64,000 nucleotides of DNA from Natrialba sp. SSL1. GTDB lineage: Archaea > Halobacteriota > Halobacteria > Halobacteriales > Natrialbaceae. The stretch spans positions 1 to 64,000 of the forward strand of contig NZ_MASN01000029.1 in assembly GCF_001861355.1 (NCBI RefSeq), read 5' to 3'. Made by a program: the position numbers and the translations under genes. A model generated the notes under the pieces. That model was not told the origin of the DNA, ran no database searches, and saw nothing but the letters and a program-made list of their open reading frames with translations. Below are positions 18,198 to 26,466 of this stretch, piece after piece; the first letter of the stretch is position 1; every line of letters starts with the position of its first letter.

Positions 18198-19208
18198 ATG
18201 AGTATCGACGTTCGCGTCGCCACGGAAGACGACCGCGAGCGCTGGAACGACCACGTCCGGCGCTCACCACAGGGAACGCTGTGTCACGAACTCGAGGCGC
18301 TCGACGTACAGGCCGAGCACTCCGGGTCGACGCTACACCCGCTGATCGGCTTCAAAGGCCAGGAGCCGGTCGGTCTCTTTCCGGTGTTCGAACTCAAAAA
18401 ACAGTTCGTGACGACCGTCTTCTCGCCGCCGCCACACATCCGCGTCCCCTACCTCGGCCCGGCGTTTCTGAACATGGGGAAGCTCAAACAGCGAAAGCGC
18501 GAGCGTCGCCGCCAGCGCTTCATGGACCGCTGTCTCGAGTGGATCCAATCCGAACTCTCGCCGCGATACGCACACATCCGAACCAGCACAGGTGTCGAGG
18601 ACGCACGGCCGTTCAAGTGGAACGAGTTCGACGCGACGCCGGAGTACACCTACGCGGTCGACCTCACGCGCGAGCGCGATGACCTCCTCATGTCCTTCAG
18701 TAGCGACGCGCGGAGCAATATCACGAATACCGACGAGGACGAGTACGAGGTCACCGTCGGGGACTCTGAGGAGATTGCCCTCATCCACGAGCAAGTGAAA
18801 AACCGCTACGAATCACAGGATATCAGCTTCGGCGTCCCACTCGAGTTCGTCCAGGATCTCGCCGATCAAACGGCGACCGGTGCCGTTCGGCCCTACACCC
18901 TGCGCGTCGACGGGGAGTTCGTCGGCGGAATTCTGGCACTCGAGTACGGCGATAGAACGGGTCGCTGGATGGGCGGTGTCCGGACGGATGCGGATGTCGA
19001 CGTGCCGACGAACGATCTACTGGACTGGGCGATTATGGAAGACGGGATGGAACGCGGCCTCGAAACGTACGATCTCGTGGGTGCGGATACGCGCCGGATC
19101 AACCGCTACAAGGCGAAGTTCAATCCGGAACTCGAGACGTACTACAGCCTGGAGTACGGCTCGTGGGGGATGAAGACGGTGGCGTCGTTGTACGACTCGG
19201 TGAAGTGA
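18198..19208 (+). CDS. FemAB/GNAT-like peptidyl- or acyltransferase
   Basis: A 336-residue paralogue of the protein at 5265-6284. Shared landmarks are FSPPPHIRVPYLGP (near residue 75), LMSFSSDARSNI (near 165) and YDLVGADTRRINRYKAKFN (near 290). The start at 18198 (MSIDVRVATEDDRERWN) is preferred because GGAGGTG lies at 18181-18187; an in-frame GTG at 18156 is less likely. It is 167 bases before the phosphodiesterase-like gene. Same inferred role: transfer of an amino acid or acyl group to a surface-glycan component. Confidence 0.8.
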   Translation: MSIDVRVATEDDRERWNDHVRRSPQGTLCHELEALDVQAEHSGSTLHPLIGFKGQEPVGLFPVFELKKQFVTTVFSPPPHIRVPYLGPAFLNMGKLKQRKRERRRQRFMDRCLEWIQSELSPRYAHIRTSTGVEDARPFKWNEFDATPEYTYAVDLTRERDDLLMSFSSDARSNITNTDEDEYEVTVGDSEEIALIHEQVKNRYESQDISFGVPLEFVQDLADQTATGAVRPYTLRVDGEFVGGILALEYGDRTGRWMGGVRTDADVDVPTNDLLDWAIMEDGMERGLETYDLVGADTRRINRYKAKFNPELETYYSLEYGSWGMKTVASLYDSVK

Positions 19209-19375
19209 CACAGCGAACCCGCAACAAACTGCGGTAGGTCCCAGTTACCCACCGTTTTGCACTGGCTGACTGTTGTGTACTCGTGAATAACGCTGATTCG
19301 ATCGATGGTGGGCCAGCCGCCAAATCCGGGTAACCGCACACATAACGAAAGGTCGAGACCGGGCACTTCCACTCG

Positions 19376-20989
19376 ATGAACGACGATTCGTCGCTGCAGA
19401 CCCTGCTCGTCGGGATCGACGCGGCCTGCGACCGCATTCTGGAGCCACTGTTCGATGCTGGCGACCTCCCGACGCTCGAATCGATCTACGAGGACGGCGC
19501 GAACGGACCACTCGAGTCCCAGATCCCGCCGTGGACGGCCAGTGCCTGGCCGTCGCTCTACACCGGCAAAAATCCCGGCAAGCACGGTGTCTTCGGCTTT
19601 CTCTCCTTCGATGGCTACGACTGGGACGTGGTCAACGCCAGCGACGTTCGCGAACCCGCCCTGTGGGAACTTCTCTCCGAACAGGGACTCACGAGCGTCG
19701 TCGTCAACGTGCCGGTCACTCACCCGCCCCGCGAGTTCGACGGCGCGGTGATCCCCGGCTACACCGCCCCGGAGAATCCAGCCTGCCATCCCGAGGGGCT
19801 ACTCGAGGACGTCCGCGAGTCGATCGGCGAGTATCGCGTCTACCCCGACGAGGACGCCGACGATCTGGGCGGCGCGTACGCCGACTGCGTCCGCATGCGC
19901 GGCGAGGCCTTCCAGTACCTGGCCGACCGGTTCGACCCCGAGTTCGGCTTCCTCGAGTTCCAGGCGACGGATTCGATCTTCCACAAGGAGCCCGAAAACG
20001 ACGCAGCGATCCGCGAGATCTATCGGGAAGTCGACCGCCAGCTTGCCGATATTCTCGAGACCCACGACCCGGACACCGTGATCGTCGCGAGCGATCACGG
20101 CATGGGTCCCTACGAGGGCCACGAGTTCCGGGTGAACGAATTCCTCCGCCGCGAGGGCCACGTCGAGACCACGGACGGCGGCGAGGGGATGCCGACCTGG
20201 GCGACGGTCCGCGACGACTCGCTCAAGGCCGGCGAGGAGACGACCCAGCGCGAGCAGGGCCTCTCCGAGCGCGCGATGGCCGCCGCCGCGGGCGTCGGAC
20301 TCACGAGCCAGCGCATCGAAGCCGTCCTCGAACGCCTCGGACTCGCCGACTTCGCGGCTGCCCACGCGCCAACTGGACTCGTTAGCGCGGGTGCGACGCA
20401 GGTCGACTTCCCGAACTCACGCGCGTACGTCCGCTCGCGCATCGAACTCGGCGTCCGGCTCAACGTCGAGGGCCGCGAGCCGAACGGTGTCGTTCCGGAG
20501 GCGGAGTACGAAACGGTCCGGACACAGGTCATCGACGCCCTGCGCTCCGCGCGAACGCCCGACGGCGACCCCGTCTTCGAGGCGGTCCGCCCGCGCGAGG
20601 ACTACTTCCACGGCCCCGAGAGCGAGCGCGCGGTCGACATCGTCACGATCCCCGCCGACTTCGAGCACTTCATCTCCGCAACGCTGCGAGACGAGCAGTT
20701 CGGCCCGCCGAGCGAGCCCTGGAACCACAAACTCGAGGGCACGGTCGCCGTTGCGGGCGGGGGCGTCGACCGCGCGGCCGGTGTCGGTGACGCACACCTG
20801 TTCGACGTCGCGCCGACCGTACTGGCGAGCCTCGGCGTGCCCGCGGACGAGCGCATGGACGGTGAGGTACTCCCGTGTCTCGACTCGAGTGGAACAACAG
20901 ACTATGCCCGTCGCGACGAGGGAGATACTGTCGCGACCGACGACGATGCCGTCGAGCAGCGGCTCGCAGATCTTGGGTATCTCGAGTAG
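19376..20989 (+). CDS. alkaline-phosphatase-superfamily phosphodiesterase
   Basis: A 537-residue metal-dependent enzyme of the nucleotide pyrophosphatase/phosphodiesterase type. Asp in LLVGIDAACDR (residue ~14) and the Thr/Ser in PPWTASAWPSLYTGKNPGKHG (residues ~51-71) form the metal/nucleophile site; QATDSIFHK (~200) and VIVASDHGMGPYEGHEF (~240) supply the other metal ligands. No signal peptide or membrane span, so it is cytoplasmic by this reading. In surface-polymer loci such enzymes process nucleotide-linked or phosphodiester-linked intermediates. Substrate not predictable. Confidence 0.85.
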   Translation: MNDDSSLQTLLVGIDAACDRILEPLFDAGDLPTLESIYEDGANGPLESQIPPWTASAWPSLYTGKNPGKHGVFGFLSFDGYDWDVVNASDVREPALWELLSEQGLTSVVVNVPVTHPPREFDGAVIPGYTAPENPACHPEGLLEDVRESIGEYRVYPDEDADDLGGAYADCVRMRGEAFQYLADRFDPEFGFLEFQATDSIFHKEPENDAAIREIYREVDRQLADILETHDPDTVIVASDHGMGPYEGHEFRVNEFLRREGHVETTDGGEGMPTWATVRDDSLKAGEETTQREQGLSERAMAAAAGVGLTSQRIEAVLERLGLADFAAAHAPTGLVSAGATQVDFPNSRAYVRSRIELGVRLNVEGREPNGVVPEAEYETVRTQVIDALRSARTPDGDPVFEAVRPREDYFHGPESERAVDIVTIPADFEHFISATLRDEQFGPPSEPWNHKLEGTVAVAGGGVDRAAGVGDAHLFDVAPTVLASLGVPADERMDGEVLPCLDSSGTTDYARRDEGDTVATDDDAVEQRLADLGYLE

Positions 20990-21144
20990 CCCCGCCACAC
21001 AGCCCTATTTCTTCCGCGGTGTGCTCACCGAAACACAGATTTGTCGCGCGCACGCAGTAGGAGACGAACAAATGAGACACTGCGACGGTTCCGGCCGTGG
21101 TCTGGGCTGCCGTTCTCGTCGCTTCGAACGCGAGGTGGGACGGC

Positions 21145-22422
21145 GTGACTGATTCCGACGCCGGCGTCAACACCGAGACCGACGCCAATACTGATACTGA
21201 CACTGACGTCGATGCCAGTGCCGACGCCAACGCCAACACCAGAACAGACGTCACCATCACCGACGCCATCGACACCTACCTCCAACGCAAGGCCGTCGGC
21301 GACCCCGACGGCCCCGGCGCGGGCGCATACGCCGCCAACGCCGAATCCATTCTCCACCGCTTCGCCGACTGGCTCGACCGCGAGTTCGGGCTCACCTCGC
21401 TGTTCGCACTCGAGTCCACTCACGCGCGAGCGTACGCCGCCGACCTCCGCGAGCAAACCGAGCGCGGGGCCTACACCGCCTCGAGCGCCCACACCTACTA
21501 CGCCGTCGTCCGGGCCTTTCTCTCGTGGTGCGTCCGTGGCGGCATCCTCGAGACGAATCCCGCTGCAACCGATCCCGCGGAAGCGGCGCTACCAAGCGCG
21601 AGCGCCGGCACGGACGAGGACGACGACACCAACACGGACACCGACGCCTGGACCCTCGAACAACGCCGCCGCCTCGAGACCTTCGTCCGCGAACGCGCCC
21701 TCTCAGCAGCCGATGCGACACCAACCGAACGGCGAAGCCGCCTCCGCGAGTACGCCATGGTCGCGCTGCTCGCGCACTCGAGTGTCCGCGGTGCGGAGCT
21801 GTTCCGAGTGCCGGAGGACGACAGGCGCTCGGGGGCAACCTGGGACGACGTGGACTTCTATACGGGCACGATTCGGGTGCTCGGCAAGTCCCAGCGCTTA
21901 GAGGACGTGTCGCTGCTCGCGCCGGCGAGAACGCCGCTGCGGCGGTACCGCGTGGTGCTCGACCCGCCGTCGAACGACTGGCCGCTGTTTCCGACGCGAC
22001 ACGCGCCGTCGATCGCCCGCCGCGTTCGCGAGGCGCTCGCTAATCGCGGATACGACGACGCGGGGATCGAGGCGCTGTTCGACGAGGCGACGGCGATCGA
22101 ACTCGCCCGCGAGCACGCGATCGCGCCGCCGGCGATTACGACCGAAGGTGCGCGCTCAGTGCTGAAACGCCTCTGTGAGGACGCGGGACTCGAGGTCGGT
22201 GGCGAGTACCTGACACCCAGCGGCGTTCGTGCTGAAACAGGTGGCGACGGTGACGATACCAGCACCAGCCGTCAACGCGTGCGACGCGAAGCGACACGGT
22301 CGCGACCGACGCTGCGGACGCCGAACGGAGAGCGCTCGATCGCGGTTCCAGTTGACGAGCCACTCGAGATCACCGTACTTTCTCACAGCACGCGATCCAG
22401 TGGGCAGACGGACTCCGAATAG
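21145..22422 (+). CDS. tyrosine-recombinase-like protein, probably inactive
   Basis: About 425 residues. After an Asp/Thr/Asn-rich tail (to about residue 35) comes a SAM-like core-binding domain (AYAANAESILHRFADWLDRE, SAHTYYAVVRAFLSWC) and a catalytic-type domain with the first Arg (SSVRGAEL, residue ~215) and a beta-hairpin Lys (GTIRVLGKSQRLEDVSL). The H-x-x-R box reads LTPSGVR, with Ser in place of His, and no Tyr follows, so the nucleophile is missing. Start: GTG at 21145 chosen, GTG at 21097 also in frame. No frameshift restoring the end was found. It probably binds DNA without recombining it, or is a decaying integrase. Confidence 0.6.
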   Translation: MTDSDAGVNTETDANTDTDTDVDASADANANTRTDVTITDAIDTYLQRKAVGDPDGPGAGAYAANAESILHRFADWLDREFGLTSLFALESTHARAYAADLREQTERGAYTASSAHTYYAVVRAFLSWCVRGGILETNPAATDPAEAALPSASAGTDEDDDTNTDTDAWTLEQRRRLETFVRERALSAADATPTERRSRLREYAMVALLAHSSVRGAELFRVPEDDRRSGATWDDVDFYTGTIRVLGKSQRLEDVSLLAPARTPLRRYRVVLDPPSNDWPLFPTRHAPSIARRVREALANRGYDDAGIEALFDEATAIELAREHAIAPPAITTEGARSVLKRLCEDAGLEVGGEYLTPSGVRAETGGDGDDTSTSRQRVRREATRSRPTLRTPNGERSIAVPVDEPLEITVLSHSTRSSGQTDSE

Positions 22423-22580
22423 GAAGCAGTAGCAGTCCCAGTAGCAATACCAGTAGATTCGGCCGACGGCGGACGGTGCACCGAGATCTGTTTTAGGACT
22501 AGGAGACGCGTCGCGAGACGTGGTCGTTCGAGAACTGCGAGTGTTAGAAATTCGATAGAGAACCGTACAGAGGGAGCCGA

Positions 22581-24416
22581 CTACACCAGTAGCCAGATAA
22601 TGACTGTGAGGATGATCGTCAACAGTAGGACCGTCGTCCCGATTCCGGCGCGGAGGTGGATCGTCGACGGCCGACCGCCGTCAGCGTGCTGGCGTTCCGG
22701 TACGTCGACCATCGGGAGCCGGCGAGCGGTTTCGTCGACGGCGAGCACTGGGTTGTTGCCGGCCCAGTAGCAGCGCTTGACGCCGCTGACGACGGCGTTG
22801 TCGACGGCAGCGTAGAGGTCGGTAGTCGCGAGCATCGTGCCACGGCCGAGGTAGTAGCCGGTCGGGTTCACGATCAGCGCCGGATCGGAGTAATCCATCT
22901 TCGAGAGCGGCTTACGGATGAGTTTGAAGCCGATGACGGAGATGACGATCAGGATGAGGGCATCCTCAAGGTGGCCAGCGCTGTACGGGGTCAGCGACGT
23001 ATCGAGTTCGGTCACTGTGATCCCATCGACCAGCGGCAACAGGTCGGCAAAGACCGGCCAACCGATCGCCGGCAGTCCGAGCAGGACACAGGCACCGCCG
23101 ACGGAGAACATCGCGACCGTCTGGCCCGTCCTCGAGTCCTTGACCGTGTAGTCGGATGGGCCGTGCAAGAAGACGTAGTAGCCGAGCTTGATGAACGAGA
23201 GGAACGTGCCGATCGCACCGATGAACAGCAGCCAGTACAGCGCCTGGTACTCGCCGGCGCCGTAGTAGGCCGGATCGGCCGCGTCGAGCACCATCCCCTT
23301 GCTGATGAAGCCGCTGAAGCCGGGCACGGCGGTAATCGAGAGCGCACCGATGGCAAAGGCGATCGCAGTCAGTGGCATCTCACGCCAGAGGCCACCGAGC
23401 TTGTAGAGGTCGTTCTCGCCGGTTCGGTAGATAACGACCCCGACGGCCATGAACAGCAGGCTCTTGTAGAGCACGTTGTTGAACAGGTGCCCCATCGCGC
23501 CGGCGACCCCGATCGCGGAGCCGATTCCGATACCCGCGACCATGTAGCCAAGCTGTGCCTGGATGTGATAGGACAGCAGCGCGCGCATGTCGTGCTGGAG
23601 CAGCGCGAAGACGACGCCGTAGACGGCCATCGCCCCGCCCATGTACGCGAGCAGGAGGTTCCCCTCCGGAATCGCGCGGTAGAGCACGTAGGCGCTCGTC
23701 TTCGTCGTGAAGGCCGCGAGGAACACCGACGCGGCGAAGTGCGGGCGCGGGTAGGTGTCCGGCAGCCAGGTGTGGAAGCCGACGAAGGCGACGTTCACAC
23801 CGATGCCGAGCACCGCGAGCAAGAGCGGGATGCCGTCGGCGAAGCCGACCGTCTCTCCCGCCTCGGTCACCATGGTGAACGAGCCGACGGCGGCGTACTG
23901 TGCGATCACCGCGAACAGCACCAGGCTCCCGCCGATACCGTGGGCCAGCGCGTAGCGGTAGCCCGCGCGGACCGCGTCGCCGCCGTACTGCCAGACCAGC
24001 AGCGTGCTCGTCAGCGCCATGATCTCCCACATGAACACCAGCACGAGCCAGTCGCCCGCAAAGGCCGCACCGAGCGCGCTCGCGACGTACGCCAGCGCGA
24101 TGGCCGCCAGTTTGCGCGAGGCCTCACTCGAGTACGCGTAGATGACGGCGAAGGTGCCGAGGAAGCCAAGCGCGATCCCCATCATCCGGGTGAAGTCGTC
24201 GATGAGGAACGGGTGGATGTCCTGGAAGCCGAGGAAGGTGCGGGTGAGGTGGGCACCTTCGGGGGCGAGCAGCGAAATTGCGACGACCGAGGCGAGGCTC
24301 AGTGCGCCGACCGCGAAGCCGAGGAGCCGCGGCAGGACGAGCACGAGCAGCGCGGCCGCGAAGACGATCAGCGGTGGATACGCGTAGGCCAGGATGTCGT
24401 AGGTTGCGTCGATCAT
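22581..24416 (-). CDS. Mrp-type antiporter, ND5/NuoL-like subunit
   Basis: A 611-residue proton-conducting-transporter membrane protein, about 16 spans. The Glu/Lys landmarks are VFMWEIMALTSTLLVWQYGG (near residue 128), FHTWLPDTYPRPHFAASVFLAAFTTKTSAYVLYR (near 217-255) and LLSYHIQAQLGYMVAG (near 283). It is the last gene of the operon, one base after the previous gene, and similar to MrpA/MrpD core subunits. Role: cation/proton antiport with the other Mnh proteins. Confidence 0.88.
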   Translation of the reverse strand: MIDATYDILAYAYPPLIVFAAALLVLVLPRLLGFAVGALSLASVVAISLLAPEGAHLTRTFLGFQDIHPFLIDDFTRMMGIALGFLGTFAVIYAYSSEASRKLAAIALAYVASALGAAFAGDWLVLVFMWEIMALTSTLLVWQYGGDAVRAGYRYALAHGIGGSLVLFAVIAQYAAVGSFTMVTEAGETVGFADGIPLLLAVLGIGVNVAFVGFHTWLPDTYPRPHFAASVFLAAFTTKTSAYVLYRAIPEGNLLLAYMGGAMAVYGVVFALLQHDMRALLSYHIQAQLGYMVAGIGIGSAIGVAGAMGHLFNNVLYKSLLFMAVGVVIYRTGENDLYKLGGLWREMPLTAIAFAIGALSITAVPGFSGFISKGMVLDAADPAYYGAGEYQALYWLLFIGAIGTFLSFIKLGYYVFLHGPSDYTVKDSRTGQTVAMFSVGGACVLLGLPAIGWPVFADLLPLVDGITVTELDTSLTPYSAGHLEDALILIVISVIGFKLIRKPLSKMDYSDPALIVNPTGYYLGRGTMLATTDLYAAVDNAVVSGVKRCYWAGNNPVLAVDETARRLPMVDVPERQHADGGRPSTIHLRAGIGTTVLLLTIILTVIIWLLV

Positions 24417-24417
24417 G

Positions 24418-26466
24418 TTAGGCTAGCACCTCCGCCAGAATCTCCTCGTGAGAGAGCGCACTGAGTTCGGACCACTCCATGCCGAAGACGGTCTCGACGA
24501 TGTAGGTCACGAGGTCGAGGAAGACCGCGTAGTCGGGGATCACGCCGAGCGTGACGGCACCGACGGCGATGACCGTGATCGGCATGAGCATGAGCCACGT
24601 GCTCTCGGAGAACGGCGAGTGGCGTTCCCAGCCACCCGGCGGCGCACCGCCGTGGTGGTCGTGGTGATCGCCGTGGTCGTGGTGGCCTTCGGCGTGGTCC
24701 GCGTGTGCACCACGGTTGCCGGGGACAGCAGCGTCGCTTGGGTATTTGTCGACGGCGTACTCGTAGTCGTCGTCGGTGTCAGTGTCCGCGTCAGCGCCGT
24801 CCGAATCCGGCTCCGACTCGAGTGGCGTCCCAGCGCCAGCGGCCTCCGTTTCGCCAGCGTCGTCGTCGGCGGGGCGTGGCTGGCCGCTTGGGGGTTTGTC
24901 GTCGCCAGCGTTACCGTCTGCGTCTTCGCTCTCGTCAGCAGTTGCATCCTCGTCTTCATCGACCGGGTTCCCACCATCCGTTGCAACCTCCTCGCCGAAG
25001 TCGGACTCGCGCTTCCCGCCAGGCGGGAACTCGAGGAGCGGCTTGGCGTCGTGGCGGTCTTCGCTTTCGAAGAACGCGGTGTAGACGACGGGCCAGAGGT
25101 AGGCGATGTTGAGGATCCCCGAGAGGATCAGCGCGCTGGCGAAGAGCCAGTAGCCGCCGCCGACATCGGCGGAGCCGATCAGCATGTAGAACTTGCTGAC
25201 GAAGCCGGCGATGAGCGGCATGCCGGCCATTCCCGCCGCGCCGATGGCGAAGGCGGACATGGTCAGCGGCATCCGTTTTCCGATGCCGGCCATCTCGCTG
25301 ACGTAGTCAGTGTGGGTCTCGACGTGAACTGCCCCTGCACAGAAGAACAGGGTGAGCTTCCCGAACGCGTGAGCGGGGATGTGGAACAGCGCCCCGAGGA
25401 TCGCGAACGGATGGAGCATCGAGAGCCCGAGCACGATGTACGACAGCTGTGCCGTCGTCGAGAACGCGAGCCGACGTTTGAGGTGGTCCTTGCGCAGCGC
25501 GATGATACTCGCGGCGGTGAGCGTGAACGCGGCCAGAATCGCCACCGGCACGTTCAGCCCGACCTCACCGATACCCGGCACGTTGAGCGGCAGGTCGTGA
25601 ATGAGTCCGGGACCGAAGACTTCGAGGATGACTCGCGCCACCCCGAACGCACCGGACTTGACGACCGCCACGGCGTGGAGCAGCCCGGAGACGGGCGTCG
25701 GTGCGACCATCGCGTCGGCAAGCCAGGAGTGAAGCGGCATGACGGCGGCCTTGACACCGAAGCCGGCGATCAGCAGGAAGAACGCGGCCTGTGCGAACAC
25801 TGGTTCGGCCTGTGCGGCCTCGGCGAGTGCGCCGATGCCGCCGGATTCGAACGCGGTCGTCGCGCCGTCGGCGGTCATACTGGTGAGCCAGTAGGTGAGG
25901 ACCGTCCCGGCGAGCAGGAATACCCCACCGCCGAAGAACGTGTAGGTGAGGTACTTGCGACCGGCGATCCGGGCCTCGTCGTCCTCGTTGTGTGCGACCA
26001 GCGGGTAGGTGACGAGCGACAGCAGCTCGTAGAAGATGAAGATCGTCACCAGATTGCCGGCGAACGCGATACCCAGCGCGGCCGAGAGACTGGCCGCGAA
26101 CGAGGCGAAGAACCGGGTCTGGGCGTGTTCGTCCAGTCCGCGCATGTAGCCCGCGGCGTAGAACGACGTGAAGATCCAGAGGAAGCTCGCGAGCAGTGCG
26201 AACAGCATGCCGAGCGGGTCGGCACGCAAGACGAAGTCGATGCCGGCGAGGAATTCGATGCCAAGCGATTCCTGCAGGCTCCAGTAGTAGGTCGTGCCGT
26301 CCAGCACGTCCGGGAGCATACTGAGGATGATCCCGAACTTCGCCAGCGCGGCGAGGACGGACCAGCCCTCGCGGACGTTCGGATAGCGATACGACGCGAT
26401 GATCAGTACCATCGCGACCGCCGAAACGAGGACGGCAGCGAGCGGTAAGATGGATTCTTCAGTCAT
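24418..26466 (-). CDS. Mrp-type antiporter, ND5-like subunit with His/Asp-rich insert
   Basis: A 682-residue ND5-like subunit. The conserved core is present (FIFYELLSLVTYPLVAH near residue 147, PLHSWLADAMVAPTPVSGLLHAVAVVKSGAF near 240). Between the core and the final span lies an unusual insert (~residues 470-640): a long Asp/Glu/Ala/Thr run and then a His cluster (HADHAEGHHDHGDHHDHHGG). The insert is probably cytoplasmic or external loop material and may bind cations; that is inference. Its ATG overlaps the previous stop by four bases. Confidence 0.88.
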   Translation of the reverse strand: MTEESILPLAAVLVSAVAMVLIIASYRYPNVREGWSVLAALAKFGIILSMLPDVLDGTTYYWSLQESLGIEFLAGIDFVLRADPLGMLFALLASFLWIFTSFYAAGYMRGLDEHAQTRFFASFAASLSAALGIAFAGNLVTIFIFYELLSLVTYPLVAHNEDDEARIAGRKYLTYTFFGGGVFLLAGTVLTYWLTSMTADGATTAFESGGIGALAEAAQAEPVFAQAAFFLLIAGFGVKAAVMPLHSWLADAMVAPTPVSGLLHAVAVVKSGAFGVARVILEVFGPGLIHDLPLNVPGIGEVGLNVPVAILAAFTLTAASIIALRKDHLKRRLAFSTTAQLSYIVLGLSMLHPFAILGALFHIPAHAFGKLTLFFCAGAVHVETHTDYVSEMAGIGKRMPLTMSAFAIGAAGMAGMPLIAGFVSKFYMLIGSADVGGGYWLFASALILSGILNIAYLWPVVYTAFFESEDRHDAKPLLEFPPGGKRESDFGEEVATDGGNPVDEDEDATADESEDADGNAGDDKPPSGQPRPADDDAGETEAAGAGTPLESEPDSDGADADTDTDDDYEYAVDKYPSDAAVPGNRGAHADHAEGHHDHGDHHDHHGGAPPGGWERHSPFSESTWLMLMPITVIAVGAVTLGVIPDYAVFLDLVTYIVETVFGMEWSELSALSHEEILAEVLA

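Noticed and set aside
21145-22422. Integrase as sign of a prophage or integrated plasmid
   Set aside because: Catalytic residues are missing, no phage genes surround it, and the only tRNA is more than 30 kb away.
22656-26448. Two very long plus-strand open frames opposite the ND5-like subunits
   Set aside because: They mirror the membrane genes, have Arg/Glu/His-biased composition and no recognisable domains.
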